Of a stretch of 64,000 nt of DNA, positions 39,001 through 48,010 are shown one piece after another. The DNA lies in the NCBI RefSeq assembly GCF_963677715.1, contig NZ_OY782495.1, positions 2,842,001 to 2,906,000 on the forward strand, written 5' to 3'. The translations under genes were made by a program, and so were the position numbers. The notes beneath the pieces are model-generated. The model did no database searches, was not told where the DNA came from, and saw nothing but the letters and a program-made list of their open reading frames with translations. The first letter of the stretch is position 1. The number at the start of each line of letters is the position of its first letter. Source of the stretch: an uncultured Bacteroides sp. (GTDB taxonomy: Bacteria; Bacteroidota; Bacteroidia; Bacteroidales; Bacteroidaceae).

Positions 39001-40059
39001 GGTGAGCTTATCCCATTGACTATGAGGGAAGAGATTTTTAAACCTTTTGTACAGTATAAAGGGGGCAACTTACGATCTGTATCTGGAACTGGCATCGGAT
39101 TGGCTTTAGCACGATCTCTTGCGGAACTTCACGGAGGGTCATTATGCATGGATCAATCTACGGAATGTAACTGTTTTATATTGACATTTCCAATGAAACA
39201 TAAGCATACGATTGCGATTATAGAAAGTGAGAACGAATCGTTGCCCATTGAGATGGATTCTGAAGCAGAAAAATATAATGTAGAAGGTAACGATAACAGC
39301 GAAAGAAAATCTCGTTACACTCTTTTGGTTGTGGAGGACAATTTTGAAATGCTTTCGTTTGTAGCAAAACAGTTATCAGGAGATTATGTGGTACTGACTG
39401 CTGGTAATGGTATGGAAGCGTTGGATGTTTTGAAAGATCGTGCAGTTAGTTTGATTATTTCGGATATTGTTATGCCGGAAATGGATGGGTTGGAACTTTG
39501 TGATCATTTGAAGTCGGAGTTGGATTACAGTCATATACCTATCATTCTATTAACAGCAAAGACTACCTTACAGTCGAAGATCGAAGGGCTTAAGTTAGGA
39601 GCCGATGCATATATTGAAAAACCTTTTTCAGTAGAGTATCTGAAAGTTTGTGTATCCAATTTGTTGACTAATCGTGAAAAATTGCGTGCCTCTTTCGTTC
39701 ATTCGCCTTTTGTACAAACCAATACTATGGCTATGACAAAGGCCGATGAGGCTTTTCTGAGGAACTTGAAAGAAGTAATAATAGAGAACATGCAGGACCC
39801 GGACTTTTCTTTAGATGATATGGCAAGTCTATTGAATATGAGTCGTTCCAGTCTTAACCGGAAGATAAAAGGTGTATTGGATATGACGCCGAATGATTAT
39901 ATCCGTTTGGAACGCCTTAAAAGGGCTGCCCAATTATTGAAAGAAGGAGAATGTAAGATTAATGAAATTTGCTATATGGTGGGTTTTAATACCCCTTCTT
40001 ATTTCACCAAATGTTTTTTGAAACAATTTGGCAGTTTACCTAAAGATTTTAGAGGCTGA
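36082..40059 (+). CDS. Hybrid two-component system regulator (HTCS) of the PUL
   Basis: This 1325-aa one-polypeptide sensor, kinase and transcription factor has a signal sequence (about 1-23), then two beta-propellers of Reg_prop repeats (about 40-660; repeated LWIGT and NGLVCFNPETN-like units), a Y_Y_Y domain (about 690-765) and a membrane helix near 770-795. The cytoplasmic part has HisKA with phospho-acceptor His830 (FFTNVAHEIRTPLTLIKSPL), an ATPase domain (NLLANAVKYA, GTGIGLALA), a receiver with Asp1128 (IISDIVMPEMDGLEL) and a C-terminal AraC helix-turn-helix. It would bind an oligosaccharide in the periplasm and activate the downstream susC promoter. Length and order are typical. Confidence 0.96.
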   Translation: MKQIVIRLFFCCLFGLSALPFYSQDVVHYYLKTLDIRNGLSQNTVNAILQDRQGFMWFGTKDGLNRFDGLSFRIFKREESGLGNNFITALHEDQEGNIWIGTDAGVYVYNPILENFSKFNKISNTGNSIKRAVTMIQSDGNGDIWISADNEGLFHYDRRQNCLWNYLRRKDLSNVTRFWFEGNTCWLSLYADNLYHTDIDFKTALIPFRNNEGKEVFKNDIINTQVNGPHNCIYIGSSNGLTEVNLTTCNTRRLLGAYVRTLQFKSDQELWAGTESGLYIYDLIKNKVTHLSVPYQEDSYALSDNAIYSLCCDKEEGMWIGSYFGGVNYYPKQWTYFEKFYPRDDIKNFGRRVREFCESNDGTLWIGTEDKGLFHFDPISGEIKPFEHPAIYKNIHGLCLDGNDLWVGTFSGGLNRINLRTKQVKHYQKGEATNSMNANDAFSICKTTTGDLWIGTTSGLLRYNRRTDDFTRIPQLTNVFVYNILEDFNGNLWLATYSNGVFRYDVHTRHWKNFISQENDSTSLPYNKVISIYEDSRKRLWFMTQGAGFCRYNPETESFSRYDTSKGFPSNIVYKMVEDNRGNLWITTGNGLVCFNPETNGKHVYTTANGLLSNQFNYQSGYRDKKGRIYFGSINGFIVFDPETFIENSFIPPVVLTDFFLFNKRLSVASQYSPLKKSITYSDEIILDADQNSFSFHAAALSYQAPEMNQLVYKLEGFDREWHSIDKSALISYSNLAYGTYTFRLKGSNSDGKWNGNERILKIRIHPPFYLSPLAYSIYAVIFLFSIAGIIYYFREKTLRKHQRAMDIFEREKERELYAAKIDFFTNVAHEIRTPLTLIKSPLENVLSSKHVAGEIRDDLEMMDLNTTRLLDLVNQLLDFRKTETKEFQLNFVECNVSVILQKTYMRFTSLMRQKGLELTVDCPDNIHASVDKEGLTKIISNLLANAVKYADTYVKVKLLQEDALLQLSVYNDGELIPLTMREEIFKPFVQYKGGNLRSVSGTGIGLALARSLAELHGGSLCMDQSTECNCFILTFPMKHKHTIAIIESENESLPIEMDSEAEKYNVEGNDNSERKSRYTLLVVEDNFEMLSFVAKQLSGDYVVLTAGNGMEALDVLKDRAVSLIISDIVMPEMDGLELCDHLKSELDYSHIPIILLTAKTTLQSKIEGLKLGADAYIEKPFSVEYLKVCVSNLLTNREKLRASFVHSPFVQTNTMAMTKADEAFLRNLKEVIIENMQDPDFSLDDMASLLNMSRSSLNRKIKGVLDMTPNDYIRLERLKRAAQLLKEGECKINEICYMVGFNTPSYFTKCFLKQFGSLPKDFRG

Positions 40060-40523
40060 TGATGGTTCCTTTTTGGTGGTTGATTATTTAATAAGAAGAG
40101 TATAAATATACGCTGTGAACCAAAAGTCCCTAGCAATTTTGTAAAATAGCAGTAGTGGTTCTATTTACTAAATGTTTTCAAAATCAGTTCGATGTGTAGC
40201 CTGTAAATTTCATAAAATAGAATTAGATATTCACAAATTAGAATTAAAGAAGCAAATGCCTCGTGAATATACTCAGAGATGTTTTTTGAATTTATAATTG
40301 CATAGATTGGGGAAATTGTTGTATCTGTTTTCTCTGTATCAGATTACATTTGTATCAGAGAGTTCAACCCGAAATTTTAATGCTGTGAAAAACAAAAAGC
40401 CTATGACGTAAATATCTTAATAACCTTTGTCTTTATGTGTGTATGTTGTGAAATACATACTTTCTAATTACTAAAAGCGAATGTGAAATCTTCGCGTAGT
40501 TTTAAAATCTAATTCTATAAAAA
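40060..40523. promoter_or_regulatory. Upstream region of susC: HTCS target region
   Basis: This 464-bp AT-rich gap between HTCS and susC has no gene. TACATTTG at 40345-40352 is a consensus -7 element and would give a leader of about 160 nt. It is flanked by two copies of GTATCAGA (40337 and 40353), which could be an activator half-site pair but are not verified. Confidence 0.5.
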
Positions 40524-43523
40524 ATGATCAAGAAATTATTATTTATATTTTTTGCTGTCTTTACGACTGCTGTTTACGCTCAGGACGTAACTGTGACTGG
40601 AACAGTCGTAGATGCTGGGAATGAGCCACTAACAGGGGTGAATGTAGTAGTTAAAGGCACTGTTGTTGGCGTTGTTACCGACTTGAATGGTAAGTTTTCA
40701 TTATCAGGAAAAACAGGTAATGTACTCGTTTTTTCCTATATCGGCATGATACCTCAGGAAGTTGTTTATAAAGGTAGTCCTATACGTGTTGTTATGAAGG
40801 ATGATTTGAAGACATTAGATGAAGTTGTAGTAATCGGGTATCAAACTGTGAAAAAATCGGACTTAACGGGAGCAGTTGCTATTATCGATACTAAAGAGAT
40901 GAAAAAGAGCACGGCCGGAACGATTGTCAATCAGTTACAGGGTTTGGCTACTGGGGTAAATGTACGTAGTACAGGGAGAGCTGGCGAAGACGCTTCTATT
41001 GAGATTCGAGGTGTAGGCTCTTTAAGTGATAATTCTCCATTGTGGGTTATTGATGGTATGATTACTACACCGGGAGTGGATTTTAATCCGGCAGATATTG
41101 AGTCTATTCAGATCTTAAAGGATGCTTCAGCTGCTGCAATATACGGTTCTCGTGCTGCAAACGGTGTCATTATTGTTACGACTAAAAAAGGATCTAAAGG
41201 TCCGATGAAAGTTGGGCTAAGCATAAAGGAAACTTTTGAATGGAGCCCTAAATATGACTTAATGCATGCAGCAGAATATATTAAATATAATGATATTGCT
41301 TATAAGGAAGCAATCAAAGATGGCATTGCTTCTGTAACTACTACACAACAACACTCTGACTATGATACGGATTGGCAAGATGCAGTGCTGAAAACGGCTT
41401 TAGTACAGGATTATAATGTTTCACTCTCAGGGGGAGGCGACTCAGGAAGTTACTTTGTTTCTGCAGGCTATTATAATAATAATGGTGTGTCTTATGGAAA
41501 TACTTTTGACCGTTATAGTTTTCGTGTAAATACACAAGGGAAAAAAGGATATTTCTCTTTTGGACAAAACTTAGCCTATTCACTGACTAATACGGATCCT
41601 AATCAGACTAATACATATAACGACCTCTTGCGTATGATGCCTACCATTCCTATTTATGATGAAAACAATCCTGGTGGTTATGGTTATGGTGATGCTGCTA
41701 AGTATAATACGTTTGGCACAAATCCCATTGCGCGTGAAAATTTAGAAAAAAGAGAAATGAGGCAAAATCGATTAAATGGTTCTGTATGGCTAGAATTTAA
41801 ACCTTTTAAATTCCTCTCTTATAAGTTTAATGGTGGCATTGATCTCTATTTCTATGAAAATTCATGGTTCCGTGGTGAGGGCAATTGGACACAGAATCAG
41901 GAGCATCGTGACCCGGAAAGTCAGAAAGCGCGCGACAATACTTATAATATGTTGGTGGAGCATACGCTAAACTTTAACAAAGATTTCGGCAAACATCATG
42001 TGGATGCAGTTGTCGGTACTACTTATCAGAAACATGAATGGGAAGGCTTGTGGGCTGGACGTTTGAACTTTCCACAGCTGGCTGATGGTAACTATCTCAC
42101 CGTGTTGAGTGCAGGGCAGAGTGATCAGCAAAACTCTAATACTATTAGTAAGAATGCTATGATATCCTATTTAGGCCGTGCGAATTATATTTATGATGAT
42201 AAATATTATCTTACTGCAACTTTTCGTCGTGATGGTACTTCTCGTTTGGTAAAAGAACATCGTTGGGGAGATTTTCCGTCAATATCGGCTGCATGGAGAA
42301 TTTCAAAAGAAAAGTTCTTTGATGTTCCATGGATTAGTGATTTGAAAATCAGGGGAAATTGGGGACGCCTGGGTAATTCCTCTATTGGTGATTGGGACTA
42401 TTTGGGTACTATCAATCAAAGCGTTGTGACTGTTTTTGGTGGGGCGGTAGTACCGGGTGCTACTCAAGTGAAGATTGTAAATAGAGATTTGATTTGGGAG
42501 ACTAAGGAAACGATGAATTTAGGATTTGATGCTAGCTTCTTGGGACAACGTTTGAACCTGAGTGCAGAATATTATATATCAAAGACTCATGATGTACTGA
42601 CGGATATGCCTATAGCTATTTCTACAGGCAATCAAGGAGGGGCACCTAAAGCTAATGCCGCCAGTTTGAGAAACCAAGGACTTGAAATGACTATAGGATG
42701 GAAAGATCAGATTTCTGATTTCAAGTATAATGCAAGTTTGAATCTAACCACAATAAGTAATAAGGTTGTTGATTTGGGATATGGGAAAGATGTTTATTAT
42801 TCGGGTCAGGCAAAGACGGAAATTGGGCGACCGCTCTCTATGTTCTACTTATATAAGACAGATGGAATCTTCAAAACTCAGGAACAGATTGATAGTTATG
42901 TTACTTCATCCGGTCAGCCAATCATAATTAATGGAAAACGGCCGCAATTAGGAGACGTGAAGTATATTGATTCGGATGATAATGGTAACATTACTTCGGA
43001 CGATCGTCAAATTTGCGGTAATCCTTGGGCTAAAATACAAACATCATTGCTTTTTAATGCTGAATGGAAGAACTTTGATTTTAGTATGATGTGGTATGGT
43101 CAATTTGGCAATAAAATTTATAATGTAACTAAATGGCAAGGACGTTTATTCTCTGATAATTCCAACTACATTCGTTTTAAGAAAGGTGAAGAACCTTATC
43201 AAGTGAATCCGAATTCAAATACGCCACGTATCATTTACGGTGATCAACGTAACTCTATGGATTCTGATCGCTTTCTTGAAAATGGTTCTTATTTGAGGAT
43301 GAAGAACATTTCATTGGGCTATAATTTTAAGGAAGAATGGCTGACTAATTTGGGTATAGAAAACCTTCGCCTATACGTAACTGGAAGTAACTTGATTACC
43401 TTTACCGGATATTCGGGCTTAGATCCCGACTTTGTGAATACGGATGTATGGAACAGAGGCACTGACAGCTTTGCGTTCCCTAATACGCGTTCTGTTATGT
43501 TTGGCTTGAATTTGACTTTTTAA
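40524..43523 (+). CDS. SusC/RagA-family TonB-dependent glycan transporter
   Basis: This 999-aa outer membrane receptor imports oligosaccharides with TonB energy. It has a signal peptide (about 1-20), a CarboxypepD_reg-like domain (about 22-100; TGVNVVVKGTVVGVVTDLNG), the plug (about 105-225; SIEIRGVGSLSDNSPLWVIDG and ILKDASAAAIYGSRAANG are SusC signatures) and a barrel to the C-terminal NTRSVMFGLNLTF. The length is standard for SusC. It lies 20 bp upstream of susD, its lid partner, and behind the HTCS gene. The loaded substrate is set by the SusD and enzyme partners. Confidence 0.97.
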   Translation: MIKKLLFIFFAVFTTAVYAQDVTVTGTVVDAGNEPLTGVNVVVKGTVVGVVTDLNGKFSLSGKTGNVLVFSYIGMIPQEVVYKGSPIRVVMKDDLKTLDEVVVIGYQTVKKSDLTGAVAIIDTKEMKKSTAGTIVNQLQGLATGVNVRSTGRAGEDASIEIRGVGSLSDNSPLWVIDGMITTPGVDFNPADIESIQILKDASAAAIYGSRAANGVIIVTTKKGSKGPMKVGLSIKETFEWSPKYDLMHAAEYIKYNDIAYKEAIKDGIASVTTTQQHSDYDTDWQDAVLKTALVQDYNVSLSGGGDSGSYFVSAGYYNNNGVSYGNTFDRYSFRVNTQGKKGYFSFGQNLAYSLTNTDPNQTNTYNDLLRMMPTIPIYDENNPGGYGYGDAAKYNTFGTNPIARENLEKREMRQNRLNGSVWLEFKPFKFLSYKFNGGIDLYFYENSWFRGEGNWTQNQEHRDPESQKARDNTYNMLVEHTLNFNKDFGKHHVDAVVGTTYQKHEWEGLWAGRLNFPQLADGNYLTVLSAGQSDQQNSNTISKNAMISYLGRANYIYDDKYYLTATFRRDGTSRLVKEHRWGDFPSISAAWRISKEKFFDVPWISDLKIRGNWGRLGNSSIGDWDYLGTINQSVVTVFGGAVVPGATQVKIVNRDLIWETKETMNLGFDASFLGQRLNLSAEYYISKTHDVLTDMPIAISTGNQGGAPKANAASLRNQGLEMTIGWKDQISDFKYNASLNLTTISNKVVDLGYGKDVYYSGQAKTEIGRPLSMFYLYKTDGIFKTQEQIDSYVTSSGQPIIINGKRPQLGDVKYIDSDDNGNITSDDRQICGNPWAKIQTSLLFNAEWKNFDFSMMWYGQFGNKIYNVTKWQGRLFSDNSNYIRFKKGEEPYQVNPNSNTPRIIYGDQRNSMDSDRFLENGSYLRMKNISLGYNFKEEWLTNLGIENLRLYVTGSNLITFTGYSGLDPDFVNTDVWNRGTDSFAFPNTRSVMFGLNLTF

Positions 43524-43543
43524 CTCATAAATTAGATAGAAAG

Positions 43544-45115
43544 ATGAAATATATATATGGATTATTAATAGTCGGTGCTTTGTCATTGTGCACCGGATGT
43601 AGCGGGGATTTATTGAATATAGATAATCCGAATGAAACAACTATTCCTACTTTTTGGAAATCTGCGTCTGATGCAGAAGCCGGGGTGAATGCTTGTTACA
43701 GTTCCCTTTATAAAGAAGGTACATGGATGCGTTGGTTGTCCTTTCGATATGATTTGACTTCAGATGAAGGTTGGAGTTCTTCACCGTGGATTGAATTGGG
43801 GGATTGGACTCGTTTCCTTTATACAAACTATAATTTTTATGAAGGTAATAATATACATTGGGAACATTTTTATGTAGGAATTTTCCGTTGCAATCAGGTA
43901 TTATCTTATGTTCCTGAAATAGAAATGGATACAACGCAAAAAAACCAAATTTTGGGCCAAGCTTCTTTCTTGCGTGCTTTATGGTATTTTCAGATAAATT
44001 TATTGTGGGAGAAGGGTACCTTACCATTGGAACCGAAAGACGCCAATTATGTTCCGTCTGATGCTTCTGAAGAAGAAATCTGGGCACAAGTAGAGAAAGA
44101 TTTAATTTTTGCTGCAGAGAATCTTCCCGAGTCATGGGATGCTGTCAGCTTAGGGCGCGCTACGAAAGGTGCTGCTAAAGCTTTACTGGGAAAGGCTTAT
44201 ATGCAGCAACATAAATTTAGCGAAGCCAAGGAGCAATTGCAATGGCTTATTGATAAAGAGGGAACTTTATACGGGCTGCTAGATAATAGAGCGAATAATT
44301 TCACTGATTTGGATGAGAATAATAAAGAAGGTGTGTTTGAAATTCAATTTTCCGATCAGAACAAAGGAGGTACGGGCAATGATGCCAGTATGGCTTTTGG
44401 ATTTCAACGTACCCAGTTTTATGCTCCTAGTGGCATTGGTTGGGGAGATGGGAAAGCCCGTCGTTGGTTAGTTGATGAATTTTTGAAAGAAAAGAGAGTA
44501 GATGGTAAGAATGACCTTCGTTTGTATAATAGCATTTTATATCATGGATTCTCTAACAATTTTCCTGATCAATCAAAGAAATATTATAATGTAGAAGATG
44601 CGGATGCTGATTCTCAATGGAATAATTGGGGGAATAGCCCAGAAGATTGTTATATACGAAAGTACAATACTTCTTATTATCGTGAAACGGAAGATTACTT
44701 TGCCCGTAATAATTTCCGTATCATCCGGTATGCGGATATTCTGATGAATTATGCGGAATGTATTGTTGAAACCGGTGGAAATATCGCTGATGCCGCCACA
44801 TATATAGATAAGGTAAGAGAACGTGCAGGGCTGTCTAAATTGGCAGACAGCCAGTGGAAAGACTGTCTGAATTCAAAAGATGCCTTTATGAAACGCCTTC
44901 AAATGGAACGTACCTTAGAACTTTGTTTTGAAGGTTGGAGATGGGCTGATTTAAAAAGATGGGGACTACTGGATACACAAGCCGGCATTGATGAATTAAA
45001 GAGTCGTGATAAAGATTTCAATAACTTTATTATTGGCAAGAACAGACGTTTACCTATTCCACAGATAGAAGTCGATAATAGTGAAGGACAACTCACTCAA
45101 AATCCGATGTATTGA
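43544..45115 (+). CDS. SusD/RagB-family glycan-binding lipoprotein
   Basis: This is a surface lipoprotein of 523 aa that closes over SusC and binds the glycan. The lipobox ends at Cys19 (SLCTGC), followed by SGDLLNID, an acidic export-like stretch. The helical TPR-like core (AEAGVNACYSSLY; QASFLRALWYFQINLLWEKG; KAALLGKAYMQQHKFSEAKEQL in variant form) and the C-terminal MERTLELCFEGWRWADLKRWG with LPIPQIEVDNSEGQLTQNP are SusD signatures. It is paired with susC 20 bp upstream. A strong hairpin follows its stop codon. Confidence 0.96.
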   Translation: MKYIYGLLIVGALSLCTGCSGDLLNIDNPNETTIPTFWKSASDAEAGVNACYSSLYKEGTWMRWLSFRYDLTSDEGWSSSPWIELGDWTRFLYTNYNFYEGNNIHWEHFYVGIFRCNQVLSYVPEIEMDTTQKNQILGQASFLRALWYFQINLLWEKGTLPLEPKDANYVPSDASEEEIWAQVEKDLIFAAENLPESWDAVSLGRATKGAAKALLGKAYMQQHKFSEAKEQLQWLIDKEGTLYGLLDNRANNFTDLDENNKEGVFEIQFSDQNKGGTGNDASMAFGFQRTQFYAPSGIGWGDGKARRWLVDEFLKEKRVDGKNDLRLYNSILYHGFSNNFPDQSKKYYNVEDADADSQWNNWGNSPEDCYIRKYNTSYYRETEDYFARNNFRIIRYADILMNYAECIVETGGNIADAATYIDKVRERAGLSKLADSQWKDCLNSKDAFMKRLQMERTLELCFEGWRWADLKRWGLLDTQAGIDELKSRDKDFNNFIIGKNRRLPIPQIEVDNSEGQLTQNPMY

Positions 45116-45132
45116 TAATTGATTTATTATAG

Positions 45133-45175
45133 AGTATCCTTTATATACTCATTGTCTGAGAATATAGAGGATACT
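45133..45175 (+). terminator. Intra-operon hairpin between susD and the first GH43 gene
   Basis: A 19-nt stem (45133-45151 with 45157-45175; one mismatch, one G-U) and a 5-nt loop stand 17 bp after the susD stop. No T tract follows, so partial termination or an mRNA-stabilising end is more likely than full termination. Confidence 0.7.
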
Positions 45176-45194
45176 TGCTATAAAAATATAACGT

Positions 45195-47975
45195 ATGTAT
45201 ATCTGCAAAAAGCTTTTATTGCCATTACTTCTTGGTGGATGTTCCTGTTTGTTTGCGCAGAATATTCAAAATCCGGTATTACCGGGAGTTGCTGATGCCG
45301 GGGTAATAAATTACAATGGGAAATATTATATTGGTGGAGTTTCCACCAATGGTAATTTTTATGTGTCAGATGATTTGGTTCATTGGGGAAATCCTGTACA
45401 TGTAGTATCGATGGACAATGGGTGGACTAAAGGAAGTGGGGCAGGTGATGACCAGATACATGCCGATGATATGCTCTATTTGAACGGAGACTTTCATTTG
45501 TATTGGTCTGTCAATTATTGGGGAAAAGATAAGCATGCTGTTCATATCGTGCATGCACAAAGTAAAGATATATTAGGCCCTTATACAGAACCTGAGAAAA
45601 GAACATGGATGGATAATCGAATTGATCCGAACGTTTTTAAAGATGATGATGGGCAATTATACATGTATATGGTTCGTTTTACGGACGGGAATACCATTTG
45701 GGCTCGTAAAATGGAAAACCCCGCTCAATTTTCAGGGGAACCAATTTGTCTGTTTGCTTCCTTACCAGATACTTGGGAAACAATGGACAATAGAGTGGCG
45801 GAAGGTCCTTGGGTAATGAAATATAGAGATTGTTATTATATGATGTATAATGCAAATCATACATCTACTCTTTGGGGTAATTATCAATTGGGCGTAGCTG
45901 AAGCTGATTCTCCTTTAGGTTTTCAAAACGGAAATAAATATAGTTATCCGGTTCTCTTATCTAATCAGACGGATCTGGAAGAAAATTATGTAGATATATT
46001 GCGATACAACAAGTCGTATGAGCCAATGTTTGCTTATAGGGAGAGCGTACCCCAGAGCGATTGGACGAAAGCGGATTATGATGCTTCCGATTGGAAGAGA
46101 GGGACGACTGGATTTGCTTCTGAAGAGTTGAAAGGTTCAACTACCCGTCATTTTGGAACCTTATGGACAACGCCTTCTTTGTGGTTACGTAAATCGTTTG
46201 TAGCAGATGAGAAAGTTGGAAATCTCGCCTTGCGTGTTGCTCATGATGGGGATACAAAAATTTATTTGAATGGGGTTCCTATTTATAATAAACAGGGAGC
46301 TGATTATTGTATAGTTAATTTGGATAAGGAAAAGCGTGCGGTTTTACGTAATGGCTTTAATGTGTTAGCTGTAGAAACCCATAAAGGCAAAAATAATTTT
46401 TTTGATGTCTCCTTATTTGATATGAAGGATACCTTTGCAGACGATATTTTGATGACACCGGGGCAGCCTAATATTTTGAGAGGCCCTAATGGCTTTGAGT
46501 GGTGGCTTATTTATATGGCTAATAAAAATCATGAACGACGTGGGCAATACATTAATCGTGTCCAGTTCTTCGATAAAACATTATCTGTAGATGGTATAAC
46601 AAGTCATCGGACAATTGGTTATCATCCGGAACCTTCTAAACCTACTTACGGTGATGTTTTTGATAAAGATGGTTTTATTAATTCTGCTTGGCAATGGGAT
46701 GATGATTCTCTCTGGAAAGTTAAAAATGGGGAATTGATTAAAACGGGAATTGAAAAATCTTATGGAGTTTTAAAGAAGATACAATTGGCTACCGCTTATT
46801 TGTTTGAGGCGGGAATAAAAACGAATGGTGAAGCAGGTGTAATTGCCTGGTGGAAGGATCATGATAATTATGTTTATGTTGGATTAGATGCTAGCTCTAA
46901 TAGCTGGTATCTGCGTACTCATATCGGGGCGGATGATAGTAAAAAGTCTTATCTTTTACCATTTGGATTTCGTTGGGATGTTTACCATACTTTCCGGATT
47001 GAGCGGAATATGGATTGTCTGAAGGTTTCATTAGACGGTATCCCGTCACCCCGGAAATCTTACTTTGAAGCAATCATACCGACATCGATACCGGGTGTAC
47101 CTGGCGTTTTTGCTCAAACCCCAGAAAGCTCATTTGATGGAATTGTTTATACTATTGGGTTTGATGATTATGGTATTAAAATGCCGTTGTGGGAGGTTAA
47201 AGAAGGTAACTGCGAAAATACTGTTAATGGATTAAAGGTCCTCTCCGATAGGTTTGAGGCTTTTAAAGGTGATTTGTTGGATAATTATGAGTATAGTTTT
47301 CAGATATCCGGCCTTTCCGACAACGGGTGGGCAGGAGGATATCCGGTTTATATTGATGCAAATAATTACGTGAAAGCGTCGTTTAGTGGAATTAAGAGGA
47401 TGTTGGAAGTGACACTTGTCGGCAAAGGGAAGCAAATCTGGAAAAAGGACTTTTCGCTAAGTTGTTTGCAGACATTATATCCGGATGTGAAATATACTGA
47501 TTTTATAGAAAAAGGCTATCGTCTTGCTACGCCCACTTGGGTGGATGCTCTTTACCTGAACCGTCATGAAGTAGGTGATAAGCTTGGATTTGTGGATAAT
47601 ATGTTTGATAAATTTGGAGTAGAGTATTTATATAAAGGGGAATGGCATTCGCTAGATACAACAAGAACAGAGATAGCGAAGCATCCGGCCTATAATTGTT
47701 CGTCCTTTACTCCCCTAAAAATGGAAGGTTTTAGAATTATCAATAAAAATCCGGAGGATCTGCAACAGCATATTTATAAAATTCGTATTCACGAGCTTTT
47801 GAAAGAATCTTATAATCTTCGTACGGTAAGGTGTGGCAATATGCTTCATCTCTTTGTGGATGGTAAAGAAATATGTTTCTTGGACATTAATTTACCTGCA
47901 TCCAGAATAGGTCTTTGCTCTGAGAATTGCTATCCTGTTTATAATGGTATGTTATTTTATCATACTGGAAAATAA
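45195..47975 (+). CDS. Large GH43-like multidomain enzyme
   Basis: This exported protein of 926 aa begins with a signal or lipoprotein peptide (LLLPLLLGGCSCLFAQ). A five-bladed GH43-type propeller starts at about residue 22: the base Asp is in VADAGVINYNGKYYIGG, the second Asp in RIDPNVFKDDDG and the acid Glu in VAEGPWVMKY. At about 275-405 a jelly-roll domain of GH2 sugar-binding type (YDASDWKRGTTGFASEELKG, LRVAHDGDTKIYLNG, RNGFNVLAVETHKG) interrupts the propeller, which resumes with RGPNGFEWWLIYMANK. Two further lectin-like regions follow (about 490-650 and 670-925). It follows susD by 79 bp. Likely substrates are arabinosides or xylosides. Confidence 0.85.
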   Translation: MYICKKLLLPLLLGGCSCLFAQNIQNPVLPGVADAGVINYNGKYYIGGVSTNGNFYVSDDLVHWGNPVHVVSMDNGWTKGSGAGDDQIHADDMLYLNGDFHLYWSVNYWGKDKHAVHIVHAQSKDILGPYTEPEKRTWMDNRIDPNVFKDDDGQLYMYMVRFTDGNTIWARKMENPAQFSGEPICLFASLPDTWETMDNRVAEGPWVMKYRDCYYMMYNANHTSTLWGNYQLGVAEADSPLGFQNGNKYSYPVLLSNQTDLEENYVDILRYNKSYEPMFAYRESVPQSDWTKADYDASDWKRGTTGFASEELKGSTTRHFGTLWTTPSLWLRKSFVADEKVGNLALRVAHDGDTKIYLNGVPIYNKQGADYCIVNLDKEKRAVLRNGFNVLAVETHKGKNNFFDVSLFDMKDTFADDILMTPGQPNILRGPNGFEWWLIYMANKNHERRGQYINRVQFFDKTLSVDGITSHRTIGYHPEPSKPTYGDVFDKDGFINSAWQWDDDSLWKVKNGELIKTGIEKSYGVLKKIQLATAYLFEAGIKTNGEAGVIAWWKDHDNYVYVGLDASSNSWYLRTHIGADDSKKSYLLPFGFRWDVYHTFRIERNMDCLKVSLDGIPSPRKSYFEAIIPTSIPGVPGVFAQTPESSFDGIVYTIGFDDYGIKMPLWEVKEGNCENTVNGLKVLSDRFEAFKGDLLDNYEYSFQISGLSDNGWAGGYPVYIDANNYVKASFSGIKRMLEVTLVGKGKQIWKKDFSLSCLQTLYPDVKYTDFIEKGYRLATPTWVDALYLNRHEVGDKLGFVDNMFDKFGVEYLYKGEWHSLDTTRTEIAKHPAYNCSSFTPLKMEGFRIINKNPEDLQQHIYKIRIHELLKESYNLRTVRCGNMLHLFVDGKEICFLDINLPASRIGLCSENCYPVYNGMLFYHTGK

Positions 47976-48010
47976 TTATCACGGTTTGTATAATCTTAGT
48001 TTTTTATCTT

